A stretch of DNA of 45,578 nt from Geosiphon pyriformis. Lineage: Eukaryota > Glomeromycota > Glomeromycetes > Archaeosporales > Geosiphonaceae. This document shows, piece by piece, positions 11,750 through 22,520 of the stretch. The notes under the pieces were generated by a model. That model had not been told where the DNA came from, did no database searches, and worked only from the letters and a program-made list of their open reading frames with translations. A program made the translations under genes and the position numbers. The stretch is taken from positions 1 to 45,578 of the forward strand of contig JAAOMT010000648.1 of the NCBI GenBank assembly GCA_016748015.1. Direction: 5' to 3'. Every line of letters begins with the position of its first letter. Position 1 is the first letter of the stretch.

Positions 11750-12079
11750 TTGTTGTTTGCGGGTATTATAAGAGTTTTAATAATAGTTGACATATGGTAC
11801 AGTACTGTTGTTTTTGGTGCTTTGGAGACTGGTGGTACTTCAAAGGCTGATAGTGTTTTGGAGGCTGTTGCTGCAGGTATTGATAAAGTTACTTTGGATC
11901 AAACTTTGGCTAATGAAATTACTTTTTCTCCATATTGGAAGAAGAAATTAACAGATCTACAAGTAAGAATAATGGTCCAATGGGATCTTCTAAGAACAAG
12001 TTTGTTAATGGGACATTGCTCAAATAAATCAACTGGGAATGGAGTTCAAATTTACCTTTCCTTAGGAAGAGAAATGTGA
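11750..12079 (+). pseudogene. Unrecognised 109-codon ORF
   Basis: Open for 109 codons and protein-like in composition (EAVAAGIDKVTLDQTLANE, then FSPYWKKKLTDLQ). The N-terminal 20 residues are hydrophobic and may not belong. It ends with a TGA. I do not recognise it; it could be a fragment of a transposon ORF1 or host-derived cargo. It lies inside the inverted-repeat-bracketed segment. Confidence 0.3.
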
Positions 12080-12557
12080 TTAGTAATAAAACTCAGAGCA
12101 TAAGAATTCTAATATATACTCAATAAATACATTTTCACACCAACTTTGGCATCCGTGATTAAAAAAGGACTCCATACTAGCAATCATATTCATCATTTAA
12201 CCAATATTTAGTATTAACAAACAAAAGTTTGACTGATAGTTTTAAAGATATATTAAAAATCAACTTTTTTGGAGCAAATAAATCCATGTTAAATGCTTTC
12301 ATAATTCAAACATAATTATGCAGAATGGAGATTCGGATCTAAACTCAACATATCATGTTTTAAAAATGCCAATTATAAATGGTAATACACCCAATTTAAG
12401 ATAAACAAAACTATACACAATACAATATATTTCTAACTTCTTAAAGGATATTTATTAGGCTGTCACACAATTAACTTGATAAGCTTTGAAAACATGCTCA
12501 CTTAAAGAGGTATTAGAGAGTTAATAATAGATAATAGTTGTAATTTTATTAACAAAT

Positions 12558-13545
12558 TTACATTTTTTGATGATCTGCTTCTTTACTTGTTATTGAAATT
12601 GATTTCCAAGTACCTAACAATGTTTTCTTAATTTGCCTTGCTTTAAGAAAGTCTATTCTTTTCATCCATGCAATTTTACTGAATTTTTTCATTTCTTCGC
12701 TTAATATCTATTTATGACCAATATCACAAAAAACATGATTAGAGACATTTAGATTTACAAACTGTGTCTTTTTTATTTGAACTCAAAATCAATTTGATTC
12801 AGCAATAAAGCTAGAACATGTATGAAACCTGTATATTTCACTTTTAGAATATCTGATAACATTAAAGAGGTTAGTACACAATCTTTCAAATTTGATACAG
12901 TTATGCATTGCAATTTTCCAATGCTGTTGTGAAAATATAGAAAGAATCAATGATTTGAGCATTTTGTTAATTTCTTTAAGTATTGTATCATGGTCTTGAT
13001 ATTGATTTGAAAGTTTAGATCAAGAAATTACAATTTTTTTTTGAATTAGCTTGTAAACTTCAGGCTTTAATCATAGCCATTGTTTTTCATTAGCAATTTC
13101 AATTAATTGATAAATAGGATAGCACCAAGCAGACCAAATTGGTGCAAACATTTGTCTAGCCACGAGTCTTAATGAAGACCTATTGAAATGAACTCCAATG
13201 CGAAAGTTAATAATTGCTTGTAAATAAAAAAAAACTTGTTCATATTTTAACCTGAATGTGAGATCTGTTTCATTTTGGGCCCATTTTAAATAATCTTCAA
13301 CAGATGAATTTTCCTTAAAAACAACATATAGCCACATTAATTTGGAAGTTATTACATACTTATATATATTACATATTGAATCTCACAATTTATGATGATC
13401 AGGACATTTTTTAAAAAACTGTAGTTGACTTTCACTCCAATATTCTTGACATTGTGCAAAGTATTTTATATCAATATTCCAATTAATATAGGCATTGCTA
13501 TGTTTGGAGGACTTAACAACATGACATTGTACTATCTTTTATGTA
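12558..13545 (-). pseudogene. Unrecognised protein pseudogene (at least 320 codons)
   Basis: One minus-strand frame can be read from about 13545 to a TAA at 12558-12560, broken only by nonsense codons (for example after HHKL, after NEKQWL and after AESN). The best stretch, 13071-13337, reads ENSSVEDYLKWAQNETD, then VFFYLQAIINFRIGVHFNR and ARQMFAPIWSAW; further on come LKPEVYKLIQKK, QQHWKIAMHNC and TLLGTWKSI. The composition is clearly protein-like and conservation of frame argues for a real gene in the past. I do not recognise the family. It is antisense to the pogo transposase, so it is not part of that protein. Confidence 0.5.
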
Positions 13546-13868
13546 ATTATACAAGTATGCAGAGAATCAAATTAACAGTCTTCATTATTGATCATCAGTT
13601 GGGGATAAGAGACAAAAAGTGTTACAGATGTATTATCAAAATTAGGTTTCTTTTTACCGAGAATCTGTCATTTACACTTAGAATCTTATAGTTGGATTAA
13701 AACCTTCATTTTTATAATTTGACTGCTTTTTATAATCTGAGGCACTTCATATGACATGAGACACCTCACATGTCTAATTAAATATAAGGCAAAATAATAT
13801 TTGAGACATAACAGATACATCAATGCATTATAAAAGCAAAATGTAATAAAAAGTGTGTTCTTATTAAC

Positions 13869-15410
13869 ATGCCAAAAAACGTGAACCAAAAGCAAGCAAC
13901 AATCTCCTTGAAGACTAAAAAGACTCTCTGTTAGTACAAATTAAAGCATCCTAACTACTCAGCAAATATACTTATCGAAATATTTAATCTAAAGATTAAC
14001 CGCTCCACTGTAACAAAAATACTTGCAAAATCAGACCAATAGATTAAAAAGAATGTATTTGGCAACTCTGGTCAATTGACAAAGAACAGAAAAGAAATGT
14101 TTTCAAAGATAAATGATGCACTGGGAGAATAGATGCTTGGAGCACTAGCTACCAACTGCATTTTTACTGGAAAAATTTTACAAACAAAAGCCCTCAAGTT
14201 TGCTAAAAAGTTTTTAGAAAAAAATAACTTTAAAGCATCAGATGGTTGGTTAGAAAAGTTCAAAAAACATTATAATTTGCACCATATTAAAATGGATGGC
14301 AAAGCAAACAGTGTCCTCTTGGAAATTTTACCAGAGGAACAAGAGAAACTGCATAAAATTATCAGCAAATATGATCTAAATAATGTTTACAATGCTGATA
14401 AGACAGCATTATTCTTTAGAATGCCACCAAATGCAACTTTGGCAACAAGATTTACTTCTGGCACCAAGTGTGATAAGAGTCGAATTACCATACTTCTTGT
14501 TTGTAAAGCAACAGGCAGCATCAAGTTACAGTCTTTAATTATTGACAAAGCTGCAAAGCCATGATGTTTTTGCAATATTAATATGAATACACTTCCAATC
14601 ACTTATTATTACAATACAAAAACATGGATGCAAACTGATATTTTTAGTGAATGGCTTAATTTATTAAATGAAAAAATGTGTCACAAGAAAAAAAAAATTT
14701 TGCTATTACTTAATAATACTGGTCTCCATGATAGAGAACCTTCCATATTATCTAATATTATGATTAGATATTTACCATCCAATACAACATTCTATTTGCA
14801 ACTATTAGATACAGGAATTATTGTATTCTTTAAGGCACAATACCAAAAGTTGTTTTTTTTTCATCTTATTAATCAGTATAATGGCAAGATTTCAATATCA
14901 ACAGTAACATTAAAAGATGTAGTTAACTTTCTAATTGATATATGATCAATGGTAATAACAACTACAATTCAAAACTGTTGGCATCATATGGGAATTCTAA
15001 ATAATAGTCAAATGCCAGCTCATCTATTAGATATTGAACAAGAACTCCTACAAGAAATACAAGTTCTTATTGAGCATGTTAATATTAACAAGTTATTAAT
15101 AATAAACTTTATTAATATTAACAAGTTTGAACTATTATTCACTTATGCTTCAGAAAATGAAATTGTGGATCTTATTAATAACAAGTATAGTGGAAATTCT
15201 AATGCAAATAAAGATTTAGAAAGTGAAAATGAAGATGAATCTTTGTCTTTGCTATCTACACATCAAGATAAAATTGCACTATTGTAAAGAGCATATAATG
15301 AAAAAGTTAATTCAGACTTTTTTAAAACTTTGAGAACATTAATTCGTAATACTGTTCTCAAAGTTCAAGAAGAGAAAAAACAGTTGCAAATAGATAGCTT
15401 TTTTAAATAA
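13869..15410 (+). pseudogene. pogo-type transposase (CENP-B HTH and DDE), with a PCNA-binding-like tail
   Basis: A single 514-codon frame from ATG 13869 to TAA 15408-15410 with six internal stops and no frameshift, close to the usual ~500 aa. N-terminal HTH: LKINRSTVTKILAKSDQ (about 13990-14040, stop at an expected Trp). Second HTH: WLEKFKKHYNLHH (about 14247-14285). DDE core: NADKTALFF (about 14394-14420, first Asp present); LLLLNNTGLHD (about 14700-14735, second Asp replaced by Asn); YLPSNTT...LLDTGII (about 14770-14820, third Asp present). The last residues, QLQIDSFFK, fit the PIP-box pattern Qxx(I/L)xxFF, a feature reported for pogo transposases. Known role of the family: cut-and-paste transposition at TA sites. 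Inactive here. Confidence 0.85.
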
Positions 15411-15570
15411 AATATATATAATTGGTTATTATATTATGCATGTGATATATAGATTATGTGATAAGATATTAATCATTTTTTATAGTTCCATCTTTCTATA
15501 GTCACCACAAATGTGCTGACCAAAAGGTGTAATTATAAAAAGAATTCACTATATTGTCACTAGGCAGTGT

Positions 15571-16150
15571 TTGGACTTTGCTTGTTAAATTAAATAAAAA
15601 AAAATTATGTTTTAATAAAGTATGGCCAAATTATAATATTAAATATATAATAAATAAATATTATACAAAAAATATGACTTATATTTTTACTAATTAAATA
15701 AATATTACCAATATTTATTAAAACTAAATAATTATTTAAATTACAAACTACAAAATACTTATTAATTAACTTTTTTTTTAGACTTTTTTTTTGTAATTAA
15801 AGACCAAATTTTAAATAAAACTAACAATTTTAAATTATAAAAAGTCAAAAAACTTATAAAAATTCAAAAAAATTTTATATTATTTCTTAAAAATCAATTT
15901 TTTGATCAAAGTTACATATTTTTTTTAATTAATAATAAATATTTTAAAACAAAAAATTAATAACCAAAAATTTAGTAAAACCAAAATTAATATTTTTATT
16001 ATTATTATTATTGTTGTTATAAGTGAAATTCAATCATTATCTAATACAATACAACTATTTAGAATTCTAAATTAAATATGATTTATGTATATACTATATA
16101 TAACTAACTATCTGGTCAATTAAAATAATACTAAGTAACTATGTTAATTA
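15571..16150. other. AT-rich sequence without recognisable genes
   Basis: Long A/T homopolymers and short simple repeats (for example attattatt near 15990-16010). It may be the 3' UTR and tail of the degenerate minus-strand LINE2. Nothing coding is supported. Confidence 0.5.
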
Positions 16151-17970
16151 AAATGTTTTTAACTGCTTTAGCAAAAAACAAATAACCAATTCTTAAGCCA
16201 AAACTAATAGCAATATTTTCTTTAATTCTTAACAAATGAGCAATATTATTTAAAATTTCAGCAGATAAACCACAAATAACATTAAACATAAAGCCATTTT
16301 TAATTAACAATTTTCTACAATCTATATTAGTCTGAAGCTTTAAATTAAAAATCCAAATTCACTTTTTATAGCCAATAATTAGACTTTTAACAAACTTAAT
16401 TAATTTAAATATGACAAATATAGCATTCTTAAAATAAATCTTAATTTTTAACAACTAATTTTTCAGAATAAACTCTTTATACAAAACTATATATTTACTA
16501 ATATCTAACATATATCTAGTCAATAACTGAAAAACTACAAATAAAGCAAAATTTGTATTGGTTACAAATTTCTATAATAAGCAGTATCTATTCAGTATTT
16601 CTTAACAAGTAAAAAAATCTAAACTATAAGTAAAATTATAATCTAAAAACTTTATTTTATTGCAATATATACACAACACACTTGAGTATTTGCAGTTATA
16701 CAAGTGTTTTTGGACAGTTACTAACAATCTTCTATGTAAAGCCTTTATTAAGTACATTTACAAACCAAAAGTGGCTTTGTTTATGTATTCAGCAGTCATA
16801 TAAGAATCAAAATATCAAACAAAAACTGTGTGCTTCCAATTAAAGTTGCCAATACAAAAAAAATTAACAATACTAAAACCAAGTTCAGTTTCCCATTAAA
16901 AGCACTTTACAATATTATTATATTCTTTATAAAGTAACAAGTATTGCCAGATATTATATTGCCACCAGCCATCAAAATTTTTTTCTTAATGTTAATTAAA
17001 AGAACAACTCTTAAAGATATAATTCAGTTTGTCAATTTTTTAGCATACTTATTGTTTAATACTCCAAAATAACTTTTTATCTTAATTCATGTTATTAAAA
17101 TACTTTTATCTTTGACCATATTGTCAACTTGGTGACATTTAATTCAGCATCTATTATAAAATTAGGAGTTACCAGTTTTAATTTAGCTTAATATGCATTT
17201 AAAAAGGCCTAATTATCAAAAAATATCTTTATTCTGAAACAAACTAGAATACACTTAAGAGCTAAAACAATAGCCTGTAATTTAATTAGTGTTAAAAATA
17301 ATAATTTATAAACTTTTACTTTTATAAACAAGTTTAAATCAGAAAAATAAGTAATTATACTATCTATAGTATTAGAAGATCTAAAGTTCTTAACAAAACC
17401 ATTAGTATAAATTAAAATCTTAGATAAAAATATATTTCTTAATCTAAAACAAACTATATTAAAACTGTATATATCTATTATACTTGTGCTGAAAGAGTCT
17501 TTGGAAATGGAAAAAAAACATTAAACCAGACTATTATTCTTAACAAACTCTAAAACTTGTATAAACCAAAAGAGAACTGAACTTTTAAGATCTAAATGTT
17601 TCTACTAATAAAAATTCTTTTAAGCAAAGCATTTTTTATGACTATTTAAAAACTGGTTTGTGAAAATAATGTTAAAATACTTCAAAGATTTGCAAACTTA
17701 AAAGTATTTTGTCTGATTTAAAATATCTATAACAGAAGTGCTATGCTTAAGACAAAAAGCACTGAATAGACTATTGATCATAGATATACTATTAATTAGA
17801 AATATTCTGGTAATACCAGCCAAAAAATTGGTTATTAAATTAATCTTTAACTTAACAGAAAACTGAAAAAAAATTTCAGAAATCCAATCTAAAATCTGTA
17901 AATTTAGCAATTTATGTTTAAAAGACTGGCCAAGAATACTATTGCTATTAGCAAAATTTATTATTGATGC
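15600..17970 (-). mobile_element. LINE2, 3' part (RNase H side), degenerate
   Basis: Minus-strand remnants match the order of LINE1 ORF2. RNase H relics read IYTNGFVKNF (near 17400; LINE1 YTDSSF), LQAIVLALKC (near 17250-17290; LINE1 AIALALKC) and KIFFDNQAFLNA-like sequence further on. The segment 17698-17910 reads IFFQFSVKLKINLITNFLAG, matching the LINE1 stretch with NPLNNFLAD at about 9515. Stops and frameshifts are frequent. The segment breaks at 17970, where the gypsy element A1 begins, and resumes at 27827. The 3' end is poorly defined. Confidence 0.75.
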
Positions 17971-18942
17971 TGTTACCAGAGGTTTTTGGTCTCTTTTCTT
18001 GAATGTTGTAACTGTCTGTTGGTTGCAAATTCACATTTTTTAGAAGTAGTTGAATCTCCAATAACTGAATTTATCTTCAAATTATCTTCTATAATTTGAA
18101 CTGCTGGACTTATAAATGAAATGGCCAATTTTGTACCAGTTACTTTGTGTAGTTACATTGTAGTAAATGTCAACTCTTTTCCAGGAATTGCTTGTCTGGA
18201 AGCTTACTAAAAATGTGTAGTTACTTTGCTGTGAAAGTCAACTCTTTTACAGGAATCTCATCTGTAGACTACCCTAATGATTGTAATAAAAAATAAAAAT
18301 AAAAATAAAAGAAATGTAAAAGAAATAAGATTTTATCAAGGGAAACGTTTTCTATCCAGGCCTGGAGTCACTAACAGTTTACTGAAATTGGTAGCTAATC
18401 AATTTCAAAACGTTAGTTGGGTTTTGGGGATTTTCCAAGTGCAATAATTAAAGAATTTGGTTTTTTCAAATTTATTTGATATTTATTTCTTTTTGTGTGT
18501 GTAGGAATGGTTCTAAGTGATAAATCTAAAGTAAGATACATTTTCTTGAAGAGAAAAGCTCTTCTTTTATACAACTTGTTATAGTACTAGTCTATGAACT
18601 TGCACTTTTTTTCTTTGCTCAAATTTCGGCAAACTAAAGATACATTTTGATAGACTACAAGTTATTTCGCTGAACTATTGATTAATTTGGGTGAACTATT
18701 CATAATTTCGGTGAATTTTTATAAATTTCGGTGAATTTTTGAATGTTATAAAGTTTAGGGTATTGTGTAATTTGATCATCTTACTTTTTGTTATACTAAT
18801 TGGATTATTTAATTAAATCGTGATATGTGATAATTGATTAAATAATAAATAATAATTTGAAATGATATTAATATACTAATTAATTATAGGAATTATAAGG
18901 ATAATTTCATGCTAATTAATAGCTAAAATTCTACTGGTAACA
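17971..18942 (-). repeat. A1 3' LTR
   Basis: 972 bp with inverted termini TGTTACCAG...CTGGTAACA. Aligned by eye over its first ~325 bp with the other LTR it differs at about 24 positions, all transitions. It contains a ~20-bp tandem repeat block at 18621-18745 (TTTCGGTGAA units), also present in the other family-A LTRs. Confidence 0.95.
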
Positions 18943-18945
18943 TAA

Positions 18946-18955
18946 TCTCCTCTTC
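18946..18955 (-). other. Polypurine tract of A1
   Basis: On the element's coding strand the purine run GAAGAGGAGA lies 3 bp before the 3' LTR, where plus-strand DNA synthesis of LTR elements is primed. Confidence 0.7.
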
Positions 18956-19090
18956 AAGACTGAGCTCCATTAAAGTCCAAGCACTATCTGTGATATTGAA
19001 ATAGTGATCCAAAATAATTGAAGTAATCTGGTCTGAAAATTGTTGAAATTTCAGTTCTGTAAGTTTGCCAATAAATTGGACTTTCATTGG

Positions 19091-19624
19091 TTACAATATT
19101 GAATTTTGTAAAACATTTTCACAAGTATTAAACAAATCATAGAGTCTAAAAGCTGCTCTAAGTTTGTAGTGAGTGTTTGTTAGTCCAGCTGCTGTTTTGA
19201 ATTCATTATGAATTTGTTTTTGTATAGCTTCAAGAGTGAGATTTGTTGTTTCAAGTTCCAGTTTTCGTTTATAAAGTGTCTTTCCAATGTGAAAGTATTT
19301 ATAAATAGGGGTGTGTTCATTGTTCTGTTCATTGAGAAGTAGTAGAAGTTTTTGTTGCATTGTAGTATTTAGTAGAATGTTGGCAATTAAAAGATTTTCT
19401 TCCAGTGCTTGCTTCAAAAGTCTTGGTAACCTATTTTCAGAGTGATTTCTTGTTTTTCTTTTATAGGGATGATAGTTCTGTAAACAATTTACTACTGGGA
19501 CTGTGGTTTCTTTCTGAATGTAATTAATTTGACTTCCATTAATCATTATGGATAAGTCAGGAAGTGTTTTTAAGACTAACATTAACTTTTGGAATATTTG
19601 TTGAATATTTCGGAGAATAATCAT
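19091..19624 (-). CDS. Extra ORF between integrase and 3' LTR of A1, unknown function
   Basis: An uninterrupted 177-codon ORF starting at ATG 19624 (MIILRNIQQIF), in the position where env lies in retroviruses. It lacks a signal peptide, clear membrane spans and Cys pairs, so it does not look like an envelope protein. It is basic and predicted helical: KRKTRNHSENRLPRLLKQAL, LLLLLNEQNNEH, LETTNLTLEAIQKQI, and a C-terminal KLRAAFRLYDLFNTCENVL. It lies in the same frame as gag, RT and the C-terminal part of integrase, but at least three stop codons separate it from integrase. In element B a short TTNLTL match is seen near 39010, so the ORF may be older than A1. It has no Trp, which would lower its chance of gaining stops by G-to-A change, so its intactness is not proof of selection. 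Confidence 0.5.
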   Translation of the reverse strand: MIILRNIQQIFQKLMLVLKTLPDLSIMINGSQINYIQKETTVPVVNCLQNYHPYKRKTRNHSENRLPRLLKQALEENLLIANILLNTTMQQKLLLLLNEQNNEHTPIYKYFHIGKTLYKRKLELETTNLTLEAIQKQIHNEFKTAAGLTNTHYKLRAAFRLYDLFNTCENVLQNSIL

Positions 19625-19889
19625 GATAAAATTGATTAATTATGAAAAGAGAGAATAAAGAAAATTATTTTTGGATATGGGGTTTTTATTTGTTTTTGGG
19701 TTTGGGGGTTTTTGTAATTTATTTACTATTTTTGTCTTTGTGTTTTTATTAGAGAATTATTGTAAAATTTAAGTGTTCAAGTTTAGTTGTTGTTCTATTA
19801 TAATTATTGGTTCTAAATTTCAGAGAATATCTTCAGGATTAATTAAAGGGGAATGTGTACCAATTTGTGGAATTAATGTTTCAGGATTG

Positions 19890-20960
19890 TTTTTGGAATG
19901 ATAGTGTTTTAATCTGTCTTTATGTGCAACTTTTGCTAGTATTTTATCATCAAAACTTAACTTGTATAATTCATTGCCTAGAATTTCATGAATATAAAAT
20001 GGTCCATCCCATTTGTTTTCAAATTTTCCACTTCATTGTTTTTCAGTCTTAGTTCTGTGTAAGAGAACTTTATTTCCAACTTTAAATTTGTTGATAATAA
20101 GTAGTAATTTGTTGTCATGTCTTTCTTTTTGTTGAGCTTGAAAATGTTCAATGTGAGTTGCTGCTATCCTTTTTTTTCCTTCCAATGTACTAAAAAGAGT
20201 GTAGGCTCTTCTTTGGAGTGTTTCTTGAAAGTTTTTTTCATTGATTGATTGCACTGGGTATGTTTCTACTGTAAAATTAATTGGTAATATTGCTGTCCTT
20301 CCATAAGTAAGATCAAATGGTGTGTGTTTCATAGTATTTTGTTTTAGTGTTCTGTATGCTAGTAACACTGATGGAATAAAGATATCTCATTTTTGCTCAA
20401 AATTTGTTAAAACTTTGGCCAATGATTCACACAATATTCTGTTAAAACGTTCTACAAGTCTATTTGTTTGAGAGTGATAAGGCAATGATAGAGGTTTTTT
20501 GACATTGAATTGTTCACAAAATGTGTTCCTTGATCAGATAAAAGTTCAATTGGGCATCCATGTCTACAAATAATGTCTTCATAGATGAAATTTGCTACTA
20601 ATTTTGCATCTGCTCTTGGGATGGCTCTAGCTTCAGGCCATTTGGTAAGATAATCTACTGTTACTGCAATATAGCAATTTCTTTAGGTTGTGATAGATAA
20701 TGGTCTGACTAAATCAATTCCAACTCTGTCAAACAGTTGTCCAACTTTGATTGGATTTAAAGGTTCTGTGGGGTGAGTTTCTCTTCTTTTTTGACAACTA
20801 TCACAAGATTCTACATATTGTCGAATGTCTTTTTGCATGTGAGGCCAAAAATAATGTTCAAGAGTTCTTTAAATTGTTCCATCTCTTCCCAAGTGTGCTG
20901 AAAACGAATCTGTGTGCATGTTATATAAAATTGTTTCTTTTTCATTTTTTTGTACTAATC
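19890..20960 (-). pseudogene. A1 integrase
   Basis: Zinc-binding part: HTDSFSAHLGRDG (about 20905-20940), then CDSCQKRRE near 20790-20820, an HHCC arrangement. Core: VGIDLVRPLS (about 20710-20735) and LLSDQGTHFV (about 20518-20545) give the two Asp; the Glu is in SQTNRLVERFN (about 20450-20485). C-terminal part: LLAYRTLKQNTMKHTPFDLTYGR (20290-20360) and WDGPFYIHEILGNELYKL (about 19945-20000). A frameshift lies between DQGTHFVN and CEQFNVKK, where a repeated TTTGTGAACAA-like sequence suggests a small deletion, and stops are present. No chromodomain was seen. Inactive. Confidence 0.8.
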
Positions 20961-21199
20961 TGAGTGATTGGTTTGGGTTTTTACAATTTTTGTAATAAAT
21001 TTTGTTGTGATGTATAAAATATTGTTTGGATTGGTATTATAATTGATGTTTTTCACTTGGAAATCAATTTTATGGCATGGTGAGAGTCTCCAAATAGTTT
21101 TTGATGTTGTTGTAGTTTTCTGGATCCATTGTTGTTGATTTTGTTGTTTGTTCTGCTGTTAAGTTTGTTGGTGTTAATGTTGGTATTAATATTGTCTCA

Positions 21200-22520
21200 T
21201 CTTTGAGAGACTGTCAATATTAGTGTGTATTTTTCCTGGTTTGTAGTGTACAATATATTTGTAGTCTGCTAAGAAGTCATTCCATTGAGACTGTTTGGCA
21301 CTTTGTTCAGTTTTCTTTTTATTGAGCCATTTGAGACCAATATTGTCAGTTATTATGTTAAATTCTTTTCCATTTTTCAGATATTGTTGAAAATGTTTAA
21401 GAGCCCAAATAATTGTAGCAGCTTCTAATTTAGTTAAGCCATATTTGAGTTCTGTTGACTTGAGTGTTCTACTGACATAGACGATAACTTGTCCTGACCA
21501 TTTTTATCCAATTGTGATAAGATGGCACCAAATGCTATGTGTAAAGCATCAGTGGCTAATTGAAATTGTTTGTTGAAGTCTGGATAAGCAAAAACTGGGG
21601 CTGTTGTCAATTTTGTTTTGAGAGTTTCAAAAACTTTTTGTTGTTCTTCAGTCCATTTGTATAGTATGTTTTTGTTGGTAAGATAATTGAGTGATTTGAC
21701 AATTTCTGAGAATTCTTTTATAAATTTTTAATAGTAAAAGACTAATCTTACAAATTCTCATAGTTCTGTGGTATTTCTGGGAGTTTGAAAGTTTTTGATA
21801 GCACTGATTGTTCTAGGATTTGGTTTGACTCCATCTTTGCTAACAATGTGTTTGAGGAAGATTAAGCTTGTTTTTTCAAAGTAATATTTTTCAATGTTTA
21901 ACTTTAATCTTGCTTTCTGTAATTGTTAAAAAACTTCTCACAGGTGAATAAGGTGGGCTTCAAAGCTTGGTAAGTATACATTAGTGTCATCAAGATAGAC
22001 AACTACTGATTGCCACAAGAGCCCTTCATATACAACATTCATGAGTTGCTAAAATGTTGCTGGTGTATTACAGAGTCCAAAAGGCATAACATTGAATTCA
22101 TAGTTTCCTTCTTAGATAGTAAATGTTGTTTTGGGTCAGTCTTTTGGGTTCATTTTGACTTGCCAGTATCCACTTTTCAAGTCCAAAGTTGAGAAGAACT
22201 TGGCTTTTCCTAAAGCATCTAACATGTTATCAATTCTTGAAAAAGGGTAGACATCTCCAATTATCACACTGTTTAATTGGTGATAGTCAACACAAAATTT
22301 GATTTTTCCATTTTTCTTTTTGACAAGGACTACTGGTGAGGCCCAAAGACTTCTTGATGGTTGAATCAATCCATTATTAAGCATTCTCTGGACTTCTTCT
22401 CTGATGAATTGGTAACTGGCAGGTGGCACTCTGTAAGCTTGCTGACGTTTTGGTGGAGCATCTTCTGTATAGATCTGATGTTGAACAATATCCGTTTTTC
22501 CCAGATCATTGTTGTTTTTT
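21200..22520 (-). pseudogene. A1 reverse transcriptase and RNase H
   Basis: RT begins in the ORF that ends at 22136 (AYRVPPASYQFIREEVQ, FCVDYHQLNS, TLDLKSGYWQV). After a TGA at 22136-22138 (PKD-stop-PKT, expected Arg) it continues in the same frame with VMPFGLCNTPATF (stop at an expected Gln), catalytic YLDDT at 21983-21997, and HIVSKDGVKPNP near 21830-21865. RNase H: FQLATDALHIAFGAILSQLD (about 21510-21570), then a frameshift near 21498 and VIVYVSRTLKSTELKYGL, IIWALKHFQQYL and IITDNIGLKWL. Domain order and YLDDT are typical of Ty3/gypsy. Inactive because of stops and the frameshift. Confidence 0.88.

Larger units (their letters stand above)
11539..13785. repeat. 18-bp inverted repeats bracketing a 2.2-kb insert
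   Basis: The 18-mer atatttaattagacatgt at 11539-11556 is matched exactly in reverse complement at 13768-13785. The arms bracket material foreign to a pogo element: a short plus-strand ORF and a minus-strand pseudogene. This may be a second, non-autonomous element nested in the pogo, or captured DNA. Similarity stops outside the 18 bp, and chance is not excluded in such AT-rich DNA. Confidence 0.35.
11302..15570 (+). mobile_element. pogo/Tigger-like (Tc1/mariner superfamily) DNA transposon, decayed
   Basis: A degenerate pogo-type transposase (13869-15410) lies in a segment whose left end reads TA then CAGTAAACTCTC (11302 on), as expected for a pogo terminus at a TA target. A related inverted sequence is seen near 15497-15560: reverse-complemented, it shares the order GTCAC/GTGA, then CTT(A/T)TATAAT(C/T)ACA. 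The exact right end is uncertain (about 15560-15575). At 4.2 kb it is longer than usual for the family, because the 2.5 kb in front of the transposase contain other material, perhaps a nested insertion. It sits directly after the 3' end of LINE1. Confidence 0.65.

Noticed and set aside
13425-13691. Plus-strand ORF of 88 codons
   Set aside because: Antisense to the better-supported minus-strand pseudogene at 12558-13545; composition is that of an AT-rich chance ORF.
18621-18745. CRISPR-like array suggested by regular ~20-bp repeats
   Set aside because: The units are contiguous without unique spacers, lie within an LTR, and the DNA is eukaryotic.
19091-19624. Envelope gene of an endogenous retrovirus
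   Set aside because: No signal peptide, membrane anchor, cleavage site or Cys pattern; the protein is small, basic and helical.
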